Source: a bacterium
GTDB lineage: Bacteria; Auribacterota; UBA3054
Reading direction: 5' to 3'
NCBI GenBank assembly: GCA_017539325.1
Contig: JAFYHD010000181.1
Coordinates: 1-36,619, forward strand
Length of the DNA: 36,619 bases
In this document: piece after piece, positions 14,648-26,207 of the stretch
Numbering within the stretch: the first letter of the stretch is position 1
Layout of the letters: each line of letters begins with the position of its first letter
Translations under genes and position numbers: made by a program
Notes under the pieces: generated by a model
The model's database searches: none
Told to the model about the DNA's origin: nothing
Seen by the model: the letters and a program-made list of their open reading frames with translations, nothing else

Positions 14648-17176
14648 TTATTCTTTTTCCGTTTCATTTTCCTCGGGCAGGAGTTCGCCCTGGGTCGGGC
14701 CGGACTCTTCCCCGCCCTCTTCCTCGGCTTCTTCCAATCCGGTCGTGAAGACTCGGGCGGCGGCGACCAAAGAATCGCCTTCGTCAAGCCTGGCGGCCAA
14801 GACGCCCTGGGTGTTGCGGCCGATCTCGCGGAACTCGCCGGCGCGCGTCCTGATCAGCTGCCCGCCCTGCGTCACCATGACGATCTCGGTGGTGGGATCG
14901 ACGGTGAAGGCGGAGACCACCTTGCCGTTCCTTTCGGTCGTCTTGATAGCGATCAAGCCTTTGCCGGCGCGGCGCTGGATATGGTATTCGTGGAAGGTCG
15001 TGCGCTTCCCGTAGCCCTGTTCCGTCAGGACCAGGACGCTGGTGTTCTCGTCGCTGACGACTTCCATGCCGATGACGTAGTCGTTGTTCTCGAGCTTGAT
15101 GCCTCTGACACCCTTGGTGTTGCGGCCCAGCTCTCTGGCGTCCTGCTCAGAGAAGCGGATGGACATGCCGTTCCTGGTGAAGAGAATGACGTCGTCGTTG
15201 CCGCCGGTCATCTTGGCCGTGCAGATGGTGTCGTCGTCTTCCAAATTGATGGCGATAAGGCCGCTCTTGCGCATATTGCGGAACTCGTTGAGTTTCGTCT
15301 TCTTGACGATGCCTTTCCTCGTGCAGAGGATGACGCTCTGGGTGTCGTTGAAGCCCGTCACGCGCAGAATGGAAGAGATCTTCTCTCCGCTCTCCACCTG
15401 AAGGAGGTTGACGATCGCCTTGCCGCGGGAATCGCGCGGCATCTGCGGGATCTCATAAGCTTTGAGCCAGTAGACCTTGCCGGCGGAAGTGAAGAAGAAC
15501 AGATAATCGTGCGTGGAAGCCGTGAAGACCTGCTCCACGAAATCCTCTTCCTTCGTGCCAACGCCGCGTATCCCGCTTCCGCCTCTGTGCTGGCTTCTGA
15601 AAGCCGAGACCGGGCAGCGTTTGATATATCCGGAGTGCGTCACGGTGATGACGGTCGTCTCGTTGGCGATAAGGTCTTCCATCTTGAGGTCGTCCGCGGA
15701 ACCCGCGAGAGCGGTGCGGCGCTCGTCGCTGTAGCGCTTCTTGAGGTCTTCCAGTTCGTCGATGATAAGGCTGATCAAAACCTTCTCGTCAGACAAAACG
15801 CTCTTTAAGAAAGCGATCTCTTTCATAAGGTCAGCCAGTTCCTCTTCCAGCTTTCCGCGTTCCAGACCGGTCAGCTGATAGAGTCGCATGTCTAAGATCG
15901 CCACGGCCTGGGGTTCGGTGAAGCCGAACTTGTTGATGAGGCCGACTCTCGCTTCGTCACGGTCCTTGCTGGCCCTGATCAAAGCCACGACCTTGTCGAT
16001 GATGTCGAGGGCTTTCAGGAAGCCTTCCACGACGTGCGCGCGCTTCTCAGCCTTGGCCAGGTCGAAAGCGGATCTTCTCGTCACCACTTCTTTCCTGTGG
16101 TTGACGAAGCTGTGCAGGCACTGCTTGAGGCCGACCGTCCTGGGCTGCCCGTCTTCGATGGCGATGAGGATCGCGCCGAAGGTCATCTGCAGCTGCGTGT
16201 GCTTGTAGAGCTGGTTCAGGACCACGTCGGGTATCTCGCCTCTCTTCAGTTCCACCACGATGCGGATGCCTTCCTTGCTGGATTCATCCCTCAGGTCGGA
16301 GATGCCGGTGATCTTCTTGTCGTTGACCAGTTCGGCGATCGAGGTGACGAGGTTGGCTTTGTTGACGGTGTAGGGTATCTCGGTGATGACGATGTTGTCT
16401 TTGCCCATCTTTCCGGGCTCGACGCCCGCCGCGCCTCTTATTTTCAGCCTGCCGCGGCCCGTCTTGTACATGTTGATGATTTCTGAGTTGCCGCAGATGA
16501 TGCCGCCCGTCGGGAAGTCCGGCCCGGGCAGGACGGTCATAAGTTCCTGAAGCGACACTTCCGGATTCTTGATGAACATGACGAGAGCGTCGCAAAGTTC
16601 GCCCAAGTTGTGCGGCGGAACGTTGGTCGCCATACCGACGGCGATGCCGCTCGTGCCGTTCAGAAGAAGCTGCGGGACTTTCGTCGGCAGCACCGTAGGC
16701 TCGGGAACGGTCTCGTCGAAGTTCGGCATGAAGTCCACGGTGTCCTTGTCGATGTCAGCCAGCATCTCTTCCGCCAAAGCGGTCATGCGGCACTCGGTGT
16801 AGCGGTAGGCCGCGGCGGAGTCGCCGTCGATGGAGCCGAAGTTGCCCTGGCCGTCCACCAGAGGATACCTCATGCTCCAGGGCTGCGCCATGCGGACAAG
16901 CGTGTCGTAAACGGCCGAGTCGCCGTGGGGATGGTACTTCTTCAAGACTTCGCCGACCACGCCGGCGCACTTGGAGTATTTTCTGTTGTGCAGAAGACCT
17001 TCCCGGAACATCGCGTAAAGAACGCGGCGGTGCACCGGTTTCAAACCGTCCCTGACTTCCGGCAGGGCGCGGCTGATGATCACGCTCATGGCGTAATCGA
17101 TGAAGGATTTTTTCATCTCGGCCGATACGGAGACCGGCTGGACTTTTTCAGTGCTTGTGTAAAGATTCTGATCCAT
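14648..17176 (-). CDS. gyrA: DNA gyrase subunit A
   Basis: This 842-residue protein starts with a family-specific N-terminus (KKSFIDYAMSVIISRALPEVRDGLKPVHRR). The quinolone-resistance region reads HPHGDSAVYDTLVRMAQ, with Ser87 and Asp91 at the positions of E. coli Ser83 and Asp87, so it is wild type there. The catalytic Tyr is in AYRYTECR (about residue 126). The C-terminal beta-pinwheel blades follow from about residue 510, including the GyrA-box-like QHRGGSGIRG, and an acidic tail (EEAEEEGGEE) ends it. It forms the A2B2 gyrase that introduces negative supercoils. It lies 13 bp after gyrB. Confidence 0.98.
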   Translation of the reverse strand: MDQNLYTSTEKVQPVSVSAEMKKSFIDYAMSVIISRALPEVRDGLKPVHRRVLYAMFREGLLHNRKYSKCAGVVGEVLKKYHPHGDSAVYDTLVRMAQPWSMRYPLVDGQGNFGSIDGDSAAAYRYTECRMTALAEEMLADIDKDTVDFMPNFDETVPEPTVLPTKVPQLLLNGTSGIAVGMATNVPPHNLGELCDALVMFIKNPEVSLQELMTVLPGPDFPTGGIICGNSEIINMYKTGRGRLKIRGAAGVEPGKMGKDNIVITEIPYTVNKANLVTSIAELVNDKKITGISDLRDESSKEGIRIVVELKRGEIPDVVLNQLYKHTQLQMTFGAILIAIEDGQPRTVGLKQCLHSFVNHRKEVVTRRSAFDLAKAEKRAHVVEGFLKALDIIDKVVALIRASKDRDEARVGLINKFGFTEPQAVAILDMRLYQLTGLERGKLEEELADLMKEIAFLKSVLSDEKVLISLIIDELEDLKKRYSDERRTALAGSADDLKMEDLIANETTVITVTHSGYIKRCPVSAFRSQHRGGSGIRGVGTKEEDFVEQVFTASTHDYLFFFTSAGKVYWLKAYEIPQMPRDSRGKAIVNLLQVESGEKISSILRVTGFNDTQSVILCTRKGIVKKTKLNEFRNMRKSGLIAINLEDDDTICTAKMTGGNDDVILFTRNGMSIRFSEQDARELGRNTKGVRGIKLENNDYVIGMEVVSDENTSVLVLTEQGYGKRTTFHEYHIQRRAGKGLIAIKTTERNGKVVSAFTVDPTTEIVMVTQGGQLIRTRAGEFREIGRNTQGVLAARLDEGDSLVAAARVFTTGLEEAEEEGGEESGPTQGELLPEENETEKE

Positions 17177-17189
17177 ATATGTCTATCCT

Positions 17190-19688
<2,499 letters not shown>

Positions 19689-19712
19689 TTATTAGTTATT
19701 TATATTATAGAT

Positions 19713-19741
19713 ATCCTATCAAAAAGGCCGAAAATTGTCAA
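19713..19741 (-). promoter_or_regulatory. Sigma70 promoter for the gyrB-gyrA operon
   Basis: On the minus strand TTGACA (19741-19736, a perfect -35) is followed after 17 bp by TAGGAT (19718-19713). A second -10-like TATAAT lies just downstream (19709-19704). The gyrB ATG is 37 bp beyond the TAGGAT. Confidence 0.75.
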
Positions 19742-19752
19742 AACCGCCCACT

Positions 19753-19801
19753 CAAAAAAAGCTAACCGCCTTTTAAAGCCCTCCAAGGCCCCAAAAGGCG
19801 G
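19753..19801 (-). terminator. Intrinsic terminator after the first large secreted paralog
   Basis: Arms of nine bases (CCGCCTTTT and AAAAGGCGG, at 19766-19774 and 19793-19801) pair around an 18-nt loop that has a small inner stem. On the minus strand they are followed by TTAGC and a run of seven T residues. This ends transcription of the secreted-protein cluster just before the gyrB promoter. Confidence 0.75.
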
Positions 19802-19838
19802 TCTTACCCATTAAGCACGGCTCCCCCTACGGGCGCGG

Positions 19839-22800
19839 CTATCTCTTAGGCGCCAGAGCCTTCAATTTTTCAACCACGTCATTTCTGCCCTTCTTCGCGC
19901 ACCAATCGAAGAAATATTTAAGATAACGATAGTTATACTCATGTTCCATCAGACCGCTCTTCTCGATGATCGCGCAAAAATCATCGGCGCAGCTGGCGGG
20001 GCTGTCATCGGTTAACCGCTTGGTCAGGAATGGTATATCCCCCGTTATCGGCCCGCCTTCCTTCCTAATGAAGGAAATTAGTTCCGCGAACTCCTTGGGA
20101 TCATCGGTAAAGCAGGCCAATTCAACGGCATAAGGCAGACTGTGCTCTTTTTCCCAGCCCCCTTTTACGAAAGACTGGAACCAGTTGGTCTCGGACAATT
20201 GCCCAAGCCTTCTCAAAGTAAGCAGGTCATGTTTCGGCAGTTTCGTCAGATACGGCAGAACTATCTCTTTAGCAAGCTTCATTTGGTAATCATTATAACC
20301 GGACCAGAGCCAATACGTTCTCAAAACACTTTCAAGATCTTTTTCCGCCTGAGCCTGCAGCCATTTTTTGTCAAATTCTTCCCGATCAGGGAAAAGCGTC
20401 TTGTGTAATTTTCTTATTTCACGTCTTTCAAAGTGACGCCTTATCGCGTCAAGCGCTTGAAAATAGTCCTCGTGATCTTCCGGAATAAGATAGACCTTTT
20501 CCGCAGGATAATTATCAACTAAGAACGTCAAAGCTTCTTCCGCGTGTTTTCGTTCAGAGAGAACTGTACAATATTGCTTAAGCAAGGCCAGACATTCCGG
20601 ATGCTCTTTCAACGCTTCTTTAGCGTATTGAATAAAAATCTCCTCCTGCCCGTATTCCTTGCAAAAAGCGAACGTCTCTTCAATATCCCATTTGAACAGA
20701 CTAGGCATGTAAATGGAAGGCTGCCATCGGTCGCCATATCCGAACACGTTCCTCTCAAAATCGTTAGTCTCATGATAATGCAGCCTGGAATAATCAAGAG
20801 TATTCAAAACTCTTTCGGCTACTCTTGGAAGTTCGTTGGTCTGATCAAGAAAAACCAGCGCATCCGCCACCTGGTAAAAAGTTATTGAATCAAGTATTTC
20901 GTAAGCGGCAGAACTACCGGAAAAAAGCGATGCGATATGGTTTCGTCTTAAACACTTTTCGTTGACGGACGCGTTGACCAGAGCATCGACGAATTCTTGG
21001 AAGGTAAAATGCCCGGCTTTTTCGCAATTCTCCAAAAGCCTCGTCTTGAGTTCCTCCTTTATAATTCCGGTGTTGTCTTTCAAATTTTCCAGCGGAAATT
21101 TCGCGAAATCAAGCCAGTTTGCCACCGCCTCGGATAATTTGTCCGTAAAAAGCAGTCTTTTCCAAAGCGGCAACCATTCGCTTTGGGAGTGCCTGAAGTA
21201 ATAGGTCTGCTTTTTTGTCGACACTGGAGAATATTCAATTTCCTTCTCTATTTTTTCTTCAAGCGCCTTTTTAGGATCGTAATAGGTGATTTTATCTTTC
21301 CGTTCTGTGTTTTTCAGGATAGAATCAACTTCACTTGCAACTTCAGGAACGTTCTTTGAAAGGCACCATTTCTTAAACCGTTCAGCATAATAAGGAAAAT
21401 CAGGATTGCTCTTTATATCGCTTCCCTGTATCATGTCGAGAATAATCTTGGCGCAAGATGAGGGGTAATTATCCCTAAGGCTGACAATAATGCATGATAT
21501 CCCCACTTGGTCTTTCTCGGGAGATAAGATCCTCAAACAGTTTGTAAACTCCTCCGGATCGTCGGTAAGAGTGGCTAGATAAAGTGCGCAGAAAATATTG
21601 TCTTCTTTTTTCAGCTTTTTCCTTAGGTAACACTTGAAATCATCCTGATCAGATATCTCGGAAAGCCTTCTGACAATCGATAAAGAAGGCTTTTCAACGT
21701 TTTCAAGCATCGGCTTAACCAACTTTTTTTTGATTTCATCATAAGAAAGATACGTCAGAGAGGAATGCGATGGGCTTTGGCCTTCCCAAAACCATCCGGC
21801 ACTTCGGCAGAACTCATGAGGATTGTGATAGAGTTGCCATTGAAGCACCTTAAAAAGAGGAGACGGCTCTTCCCTGGTGCTTATAGTATCATTCAATGAA
21901 ACGCGCAATCCTGCATATTCAGGGTAAGCTTCCGTGAAAGTGCATATCTTATCAACATTAAAATGCTTATTTAAAAACTCTATGGCTTTTTCCCTATTAC
22001 CAAGGCGCTCACAATAAAATTTCGTGAGAAAAAAACAATTGCTTTGAGTATCGGCAAAACTTTCAAGCTCTTTAAAAAAACTGTCCTTAATGCCGCAGCG
22101 TTCAGCGAACATAAACAATTCCCACCATTTGCCGATAATATCATTCTTAATTAACTTATAATAGCCTTCGAAACTAAAAGTAGTTATATCTCCCAAAGAT
22201 TGTTCGCCTAATGTGCTGCCGCAAAATTCTCTATAATCTCCTTTTTTCAGTTCCTCCAACTTGTCCAGCAAAATCTTTTCACCACCGTTTTTCAGGCTAA
22301 GAATTTTCAGTACATCGCTTACGCTTTTAAAATTATAAGAATATCTTGTAGCTGTTTTTTTCTGTTCATTCTTTGAAAAGTACATATAAGCATAGCACGC
22401 CGGATAACAGCAGTTCCCATCCGTACGCATCTTTAAAAGCGCATCGGAAAAATCATCCAGCGTGAAGTGGCCTGGTTCTTCGCAGAGTTTTTTAAATTCA
22501 GTCGCAATGTTCAAAAAATGAGAATCGTCCGGCCAAGTAGGATTGTCGACTTGACACAGGAAAAAGAGCGGGACTTTCGCAAAGTTTAGCCAGTTGGTGA
22601 CGGACTCCGCCAGCGTTCCGTTCAATAGAATCTCTTTCCAAACCGGCAGCCATTCTTCCTTTGGAGCTGTTCTGTGATATTCCCACTGCGCTTTGAGAGG
22701 ATCGGATATTTCCTTTTCCTTGGCGTATTTCTCAATGTTCTCTTTCAATTTCTGGGAAGGAGAAAGAGATGTTTCTTCCGCCATTGAAACAACGGAACAG

Positions 22801-22850
22801 GCGAACGCGAAAGCTATAAGCGCGAGCAAAATATAATTGAGCTTTTTCAT
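19839..22850 (-). CDS. Large secreted two-module protein, unknown family (paralog 1)
   Basis: This is a 1003-residue protein from the ATG at 22850, chosen for its signal peptide (MKKLNYILLALIAFAFACSVVSMA) and an AGGAG seven bases upstream. No known domain is recognised. It contains two homologous modules of about 500 residues. Each begins with an EWLPxWK...NWLxFAK block (near residues 66 and 557), followed by a HFTxxxFxDAL block. Each ends with a RRL..S, GWEKE-like, TDDPxEF, PASCA and F..WC series. It is predicted all-helical and soluble after export, resembling a solenoid, with scattered Cys and no enzyme motif. Paralogs lie directly upstream in the same orientation. It is AT-richer than the gyrase genes next to it. 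A surface or periplasmic role in protein binding is possible but not shown. Confidence 0.85.
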   Translation of the reverse strand: MKKLNYILLALIAFAFACSVVSMAEETSLSPSQKLKENIEKYAKEKEISDPLKAQWEYHRTAPKEEWLPVWKEILLNGTLAESVTNWLNFAKVPLFFLCQVDNPTWPDDSHFLNIATEFKKLCEEPGHFTLDDFSDALLKMRTDGNCCYPACYAYMYFSKNEQKKTATRYSYNFKSVSDVLKILSLKNGGEKILLDKLEELKKGDYREFCGSTLGEQSLGDITTFSFEGYYKLIKNDIIGKWWELFMFAERCGIKDSFFKELESFADTQSNCFFLTKFYCERLGNREKAIEFLNKHFNVDKICTFTEAYPEYAGLRVSLNDTISTREEPSPLFKVLQWQLYHNPHEFCRSAGWFWEGQSPSHSSLTYLSYDEIKKKLVKPMLENVEKPSLSIVRRLSEISDQDDFKCYLRKKLKKEDNIFCALYLATLTDDPEEFTNCLRILSPEKDQVGISCIIVSLRDNYPSSCAKIILDMIQGSDIKSNPDFPYYAERFKKWCLSKNVPEVASEVDSILKNTERKDKITYYDPKKALEEKIEKEIEYSPVSTKKQTYYFRHSQSEWLPLWKRLLFTDKLSEAVANWLDFAKFPLENLKDNTGIIKEELKTRLLENCEKAGHFTFQEFVDALVNASVNEKCLRRNHIASLFSGSSAAYEILDSITFYQVADALVFLDQTNELPRVAERVLNTLDYSRLHYHETNDFERNVFGYGDRWQPSIYMPSLFKWDIEETFAFCKEYGQEEIFIQYAKEALKEHPECLALLKQYCTVLSERKHAEEALTFLVDNYPAEKVYLIPEDHEDYFQALDAIRRHFERREIRKLHKTLFPDREEFDKKWLQAQAEKDLESVLRTYWLWSGYNDYQMKLAKEIVLPYLTKLPKHDLLTLRRLGQLSETNWFQSFVKGGWEKEHSLPYAVELACFTDDPKEFAELISFIRKEGGPITGDIPFLTKRLTDDSPASCADDFCAIIEKSGLMEHEYNYRYLKYFFDWCAKKGRNDVVEKLKALAPKR

Positions 22851-22914
22851 GGGACACTCCTTTCGGGGAAATTGTGAATAACTACCATATCTATTATACA
22901 ATAACCCTTGTCAA
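22851..22914 (-). promoter_or_regulatory. Conserved upstream block of paralog 1
   Basis: This 64-bp block before the ATG is nearly identical (four mismatches by eye) to the block before paralog 3 (29394-29457). It contains TTGACA (22914-22909) and TATAAT (22898-22893), but only 10 bp apart, so they are not a standard pair. The TATAAT, or a -10-like hexamer about 17 bp after the TTGACA, may serve. Similarity stops exactly upstream of the TTGACA, at a run of 14 A residues. Confidence 0.5.
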
Positions 22915-22990
22915 AAAAAAAAAAAAACGCCTATAAGTTGGCTTATATAAGATGGTTATATATGCAAGCCCGTTCTTTCGCGGCTATGCC

Positions 22991-23044
22991 AAAATGGACA
23001 GGTGTCCATTTTAGTAACCACCAAAATGGATAGGTGTCCATTTT
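22991..23044. repeat. Two tandem perfect/near-perfect palindromes
   Basis: The arms AAAATGGACA (22991-23000) and TGTCCATTTT (23003-23012) flank GG. A second copy, AAAATGGATA (23023-23032) with TGTCCATTTT (23035-23044), has one changed base. With flanks the two copies form a 26-bp direct repeat at a 32-bp period. They lie 7 bp after the stop of paralog 2, so they may act as A/T-flanked bidirectional terminators, or as a dyad-symmetric protein-binding site or REP-like element. Confidence 0.85.
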
Positions 23045-23050
23045 AGGAAA

Positions 23051-25981
23051 CTAAATCTGTTGTTTAAGCGAGTTAAGTTTGTCCGCTAGGTCTTTTCTTC
23101 CTTTCTTTTCACACCACTCGATAAAATGACCCAAAAAACGCCGATTGTATTCTGTTTTCAACATTCCACTTTTTTCAACGAGCGTCATCATATCATCAGC
23201 GCAAGAGGCTGGGCTATCATCATTCAATCTATAGGTTAAAAACGCTACGTCTCCTAACTTGGGGCAGCCTTCCTTTGCGATGAAAGAAAGCAATTCGGCA
23301 AATTCTTTGGGGTCTTCTGTAAGGCAGGCCTCTTCTATCGCAAAAATAAGATTTTTATTCTTCTCCCAGCCTTCTTTAACGAAAGCCTTGAACCAGTTGG
23401 TTTCGGAAACCTCTTCCAAGCGGCGCAAAGTCAGCATATCCTGCTTGGGCAAAGCCGCCAAATAGGGCTGAACAACTTCTTTTTTTAATTGATCTCTGCG
23501 CTGGTTGGAACCATACCAATAATCATACAATCTTAAAGTTCTTTCACAATTATCTTCCAGCTGAGTCTTGAGCCATTTTTTTGTGATCTCTTTACTATCC
23601 CAACCTATGCTGTCGATGAATTTATAGGATTCTAAATTATCATCCGCAATATGATAAATCTTATCCAAGGTGTAATTCTTTTCTACAAAGGCAACCGCTT
23701 CCTGCTTTTTATCTTGTTTTATTAGTTCTAAACAATATTTATCAAGCAAAGGCAAAGCTTCATAATGTTCTTTAAGCGCTTCCGGAGCATATTTTAAAAA
23801 AACATCCTCTTGTCCATATTCTTTGCAGAAAGACCATCGGTTCTCAAGATCCCAAACAAATGCGCTTGGACCAATAATATCGGCCACCCAACGGGATGGA
23901 CCATCTTTGCGCCCGACGCATATTGAACTCTCGTGATGAAAAATTCTGGTGCTTTGCAGCAAAGAATAATCAAGAGCATCTAGCACCTTTTCAGCAACTC
24001 TGTGAAGCTCGTTGGTCTGATCAAAGAAAACCAACGTGTCGGCCACCTCGTAAAAAGTGGTAGTTCTAAGGCATTTTTCGATGGCTCGAGTATCTGAAAA
24101 AACTATAAAATCTTTCCTATGATAATAGTTTTTATCCACAGTTGGGGCGTTGATTAGAGCATCTATAAACTCCTGAAAGGAAAAATGGCCTTCTTTTTCA
24201 CAGGCCTCCAAAAGCCTAAATTTCAGTTCTTTTTTTATTATGCCTGCTTTGTCCTTCATTTTTCCCATTGGAAATTTTGCAAATTCTAACCAATTGGTGA
24301 CAGCCTCTGACAAATCGTCCGGGGACAGCAGTTTTTTCCAACGTGGCAACCACTCTGTCTGTGAGGTTTCTTTATAATATTTTTCTCTTAATTTTAATCT
24401 TAATCCTAGAGCATCTAAAAAAGGGATCTCTTTAAGCTCTTTTGGGGAATCCGAATCACTTTTTCTAGCTATTTCCTCGGTGTTTTGAAGAATAGCATCA
24501 ATTTCTGAAGCCGCCCCGGTGATATTTTTGGCAAGACACCATTTTTTAAAATGTTTGCCATAAAAAAGAAAATCCGGGTTATTATCAATTTTGCTCTTTC
24601 TTATCATTTCCAGGATTGGTTCGGCGCAGGAGGCGGGGAAATTTTCCCTCAGGTTTAAAATAATGCAAGATACGCCCACCTGATTTTCCAAGCCGGTCAG
24701 TAATTTTAAGGAAGCCTCAAATTCTTCAGGGTCTTCAGTCAAAGCTGCCAGAAACATCGCCAAATTGATATCTTCTCGCTTTTTAAGCTTATTTCTTAGG
24801 TAAGATTTGAAATCCTCCGGCTCGGAAATCAAAAAAAGTCTTCTTATAACTGAGAAGGAGGGATAGTCTTCATCTTCGAGTATTGGTTTAATAAAATGCG
24901 TCTTTTCGTGAACATAATGATCATAATCGTAATCGTTTTCCAACCCTGGCCCGCTCCAGAACCATTCTGCTTGATTGCAGAAATTATCACGATTATAATA
25001 CAACTGCCATGTAAAAAATTGAAATATAATCGAACTGCGATAAGGCTCGTCCAAAGTAATATTCAAATTCCTGCATAAGCTAACATATTCCGGCAATGCC
25101 TCTGTCAGAGTGCAGACTTTATCCAACGGGAAATTGCTTTGAACTAATTCTTTTGCCAATTCTTTATCACGCAGAAAGTTGTAATAGTATTGTGTCAAGA
25201 AAAAGCAATTGCTTTTTAGGCTAGCCACTTTTTTCAGTCCGTCCAAAAATGCCGTTTTGGTATTGTAATGCAAAGAAAATCTATACAATATATCCCACTT
25301 CTTCAAGATGCCGTTTTTCTTAGGGATCGATAAATAATCGCAGGTGCTCATGTCACCTAGCACTGGCTCCTTGGTTGTAATACCGCGAAATTCTCGATAA
25401 TCGCCTTTTCTTAAATCCTCGGACAATTTAAGAGTTATTTCATCCAATTTATCGTTAAGTCCCAAAAGCTTTAAAACATCACAGAGGTCGTAAATGTTGT
25501 AAACGCTATTTTTGGCGCAGAATTTTCTGTTTTCACTAGCTTGTACTAGATTTGATATGTTTAAAATACCGTCTTTGCACTCAAGCAATTTATTGGCAAA
25601 TTCGCTGGCGGTAAAATAATTTGAAGAAGCGCATTTCTCATAAAATAAGGTTCTTAACCTTTCGCTTACATCATTGTTATGCCCAAGGACGTAAGGAAAA
25701 TGTCCCCTTGCTAAATAGATCCAAAAGTAGGTGTGCATTGATGAGTGGGGAAAAAGTATTTTTTCCCACAGGGGAAGCCATTTTTCCTTGGGAGTTGCCT
25801 TGTAGTATTCCTCGTAAACATCCATCGGTTTAGCGATATCATTTGCTTTCCCAAATTCCTCAATGCTTTTAGATAACTCAACATATGCGTCATAAGGATA
25901 ATCACTATCAGCGAAAGAATTATTGCAAATCGCAATCATTAAGCTCGCCGACACAAGCAAAAGATAGTTGAGTCTTTTCAT
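23051..25981 (-). CDS. Large secreted two-module protein, unknown family (paralog 2)
   Basis: This is a 976-residue paralog of the genes on either side. The signal peptide is MKRLNYLLLVSASLMIAICNNSFA, and AGAGGA lies upstream of the ATG at 25981. It has the same two-module plan: KWLPLWEKIL near residue 64 and EWLPRWKKLL near residue 541. Each module then has the F...EF...AL, ADTLVFFDQTNELHRVAEKVL-type and TEDPxEF...PASCA blocks, and ends ..HFIEWCEKKGRKDLADKLN. Sequence identity with paralogs 1 and 3 is spread along its whole length but is clearly lower than between the N-termini of 1 and 3, so it is an older copy. No known domain is recognised. The 226-bp region before it contains a relic of a serine acetyltransferase gene. 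Confidence 0.85.
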   Translation of the reverse strand: MKRLNYLLLVSASLMIAICNNSFADSDYPYDAYVELSKSIEEFGKANDIAKPMDVYEEYYKATPKEKWLPLWEKILFPHSSMHTYFWIYLARGHFPYVLGHNNDVSERLRTLFYEKCASSNYFTASEFANKLLECKDGILNISNLVQASENRKFCAKNSVYNIYDLCDVLKLLGLNDKLDEITLKLSEDLRKGDYREFRGITTKEPVLGDMSTCDYLSIPKKNGILKKWDILYRFSLHYNTKTAFLDGLKKVASLKSNCFFLTQYYYNFLRDKELAKELVQSNFPLDKVCTLTEALPEYVSLCRNLNITLDEPYRSSIIFQFFTWQLYYNRDNFCNQAEWFWSGPGLENDYDYDHYVHEKTHFIKPILEDEDYPSFSVIRRLFLISEPEDFKSYLRNKLKKREDINLAMFLAALTEDPEEFEASLKLLTGLENQVGVSCIILNLRENFPASCAEPILEMIRKSKIDNNPDFLFYGKHFKKWCLAKNITGAASEIDAILQNTEEIARKSDSDSPKELKEIPFLDALGLRLKLREKYYKETSQTEWLPRWKKLLSPDDLSEAVTNWLEFAKFPMGKMKDKAGIIKKELKFRLLEACEKEGHFSFQEFIDALINAPTVDKNYYHRKDFIVFSDTRAIEKCLRTTTFYEVADTLVFFDQTNELHRVAEKVLDALDYSLLQSTRIFHHESSICVGRKDGPSRWVADIIGPSAFVWDLENRWSFCKEYGQEDVFLKYAPEALKEHYEALPLLDKYCLELIKQDKKQEAVAFVEKNYTLDKIYHIADDNLESYKFIDSIGWDSKEITKKWLKTQLEDNCERTLRLYDYWYGSNQRRDQLKKEVVQPYLAALPKQDMLTLRRLEEVSETNWFKAFVKEGWEKNKNLIFAIEEACLTEDPKEFAELLSFIAKEGCPKLGDVAFLTYRLNDDSPASCADDMMTLVEKSGMLKTEYNRRFLGHFIEWCEKKGRKDLADKLNSLKQQI

Positions 25982-26034
25982 AACGCTATCCTCTGGAAGA
26001 ATGATTTAAAGAAAAACTCCATGTACATTCTACT

Positions 26035-26059
26035 ATATTTTTGTGAAAAACAAAAATAT
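26035..26059. repeat. AT-rich inverted repeat upstream of paralog 2
   Basis: ATATTTTTGT (26035-26044) and ACAAAAATAT (26050-26059) are perfectly complementary around five bases. The repeat lies 54 bp upstream of the ATG of paralog 2 on the minus strand. It could be an operator or a weak terminator of the upstream unit. Confidence 0.5.
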
Positions 26060-26098
26060 AAACACAATATTACTAACAAATTAAATGAAAAAACTCTT

Positions 26099-26179
26099 TT
26101 ATGAGCGGAAGGTGACGACTGCGCCGGGGGCGACGTTGGATGTCACCCAGCTTTTGCCGCCTATTACGGCCGACGAATA
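26099..26179 (-). pseudogene. Relic of the 3' end of a second serine acetyltransferase gene
   Basis: Reading the minus strand to the stop at 26101-26099 gives about 25 codons ending IGGKSWVTSNVAPGAVVTF-RS-stop. The end of the intact cysE at 30214 reads IGGNSWVTEDVPPGTLVTF-RS-stop. The match covers the last hexapeptide turns and the exact C-terminus. Similarity stops upstream near 26177, where the frame soon meets a stop. The fragment lies between the end of paralog 3 and the start of paralog 2. Confidence 0.8.
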
Positions 26180-26207
26180 GTTGCAATGCTTAAATCATTA
26201 AAACTTA

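Noticed and set aside
14633-15808. Plus-strand open frame of 391 codons opposite gyrA
   Set aside because: It is antisense to a conserved gyrA; its composition (Asp/Val/Ala/Leu-rich) is that of a shadow frame.
22851-22901. N-terminal extension of paralog 1 (and the same for paralog 3)
   Set aside because: The extra 17 codons translate the conserved upstream block and Shine-Dalgarno; the signal peptide begins at the internal Met.
22991-23044. CRISPR array
   Set aside because: There are only two repeat units with a spacer of about 6-10 bp, each unit is itself a palindrome, and no cas gene is present.
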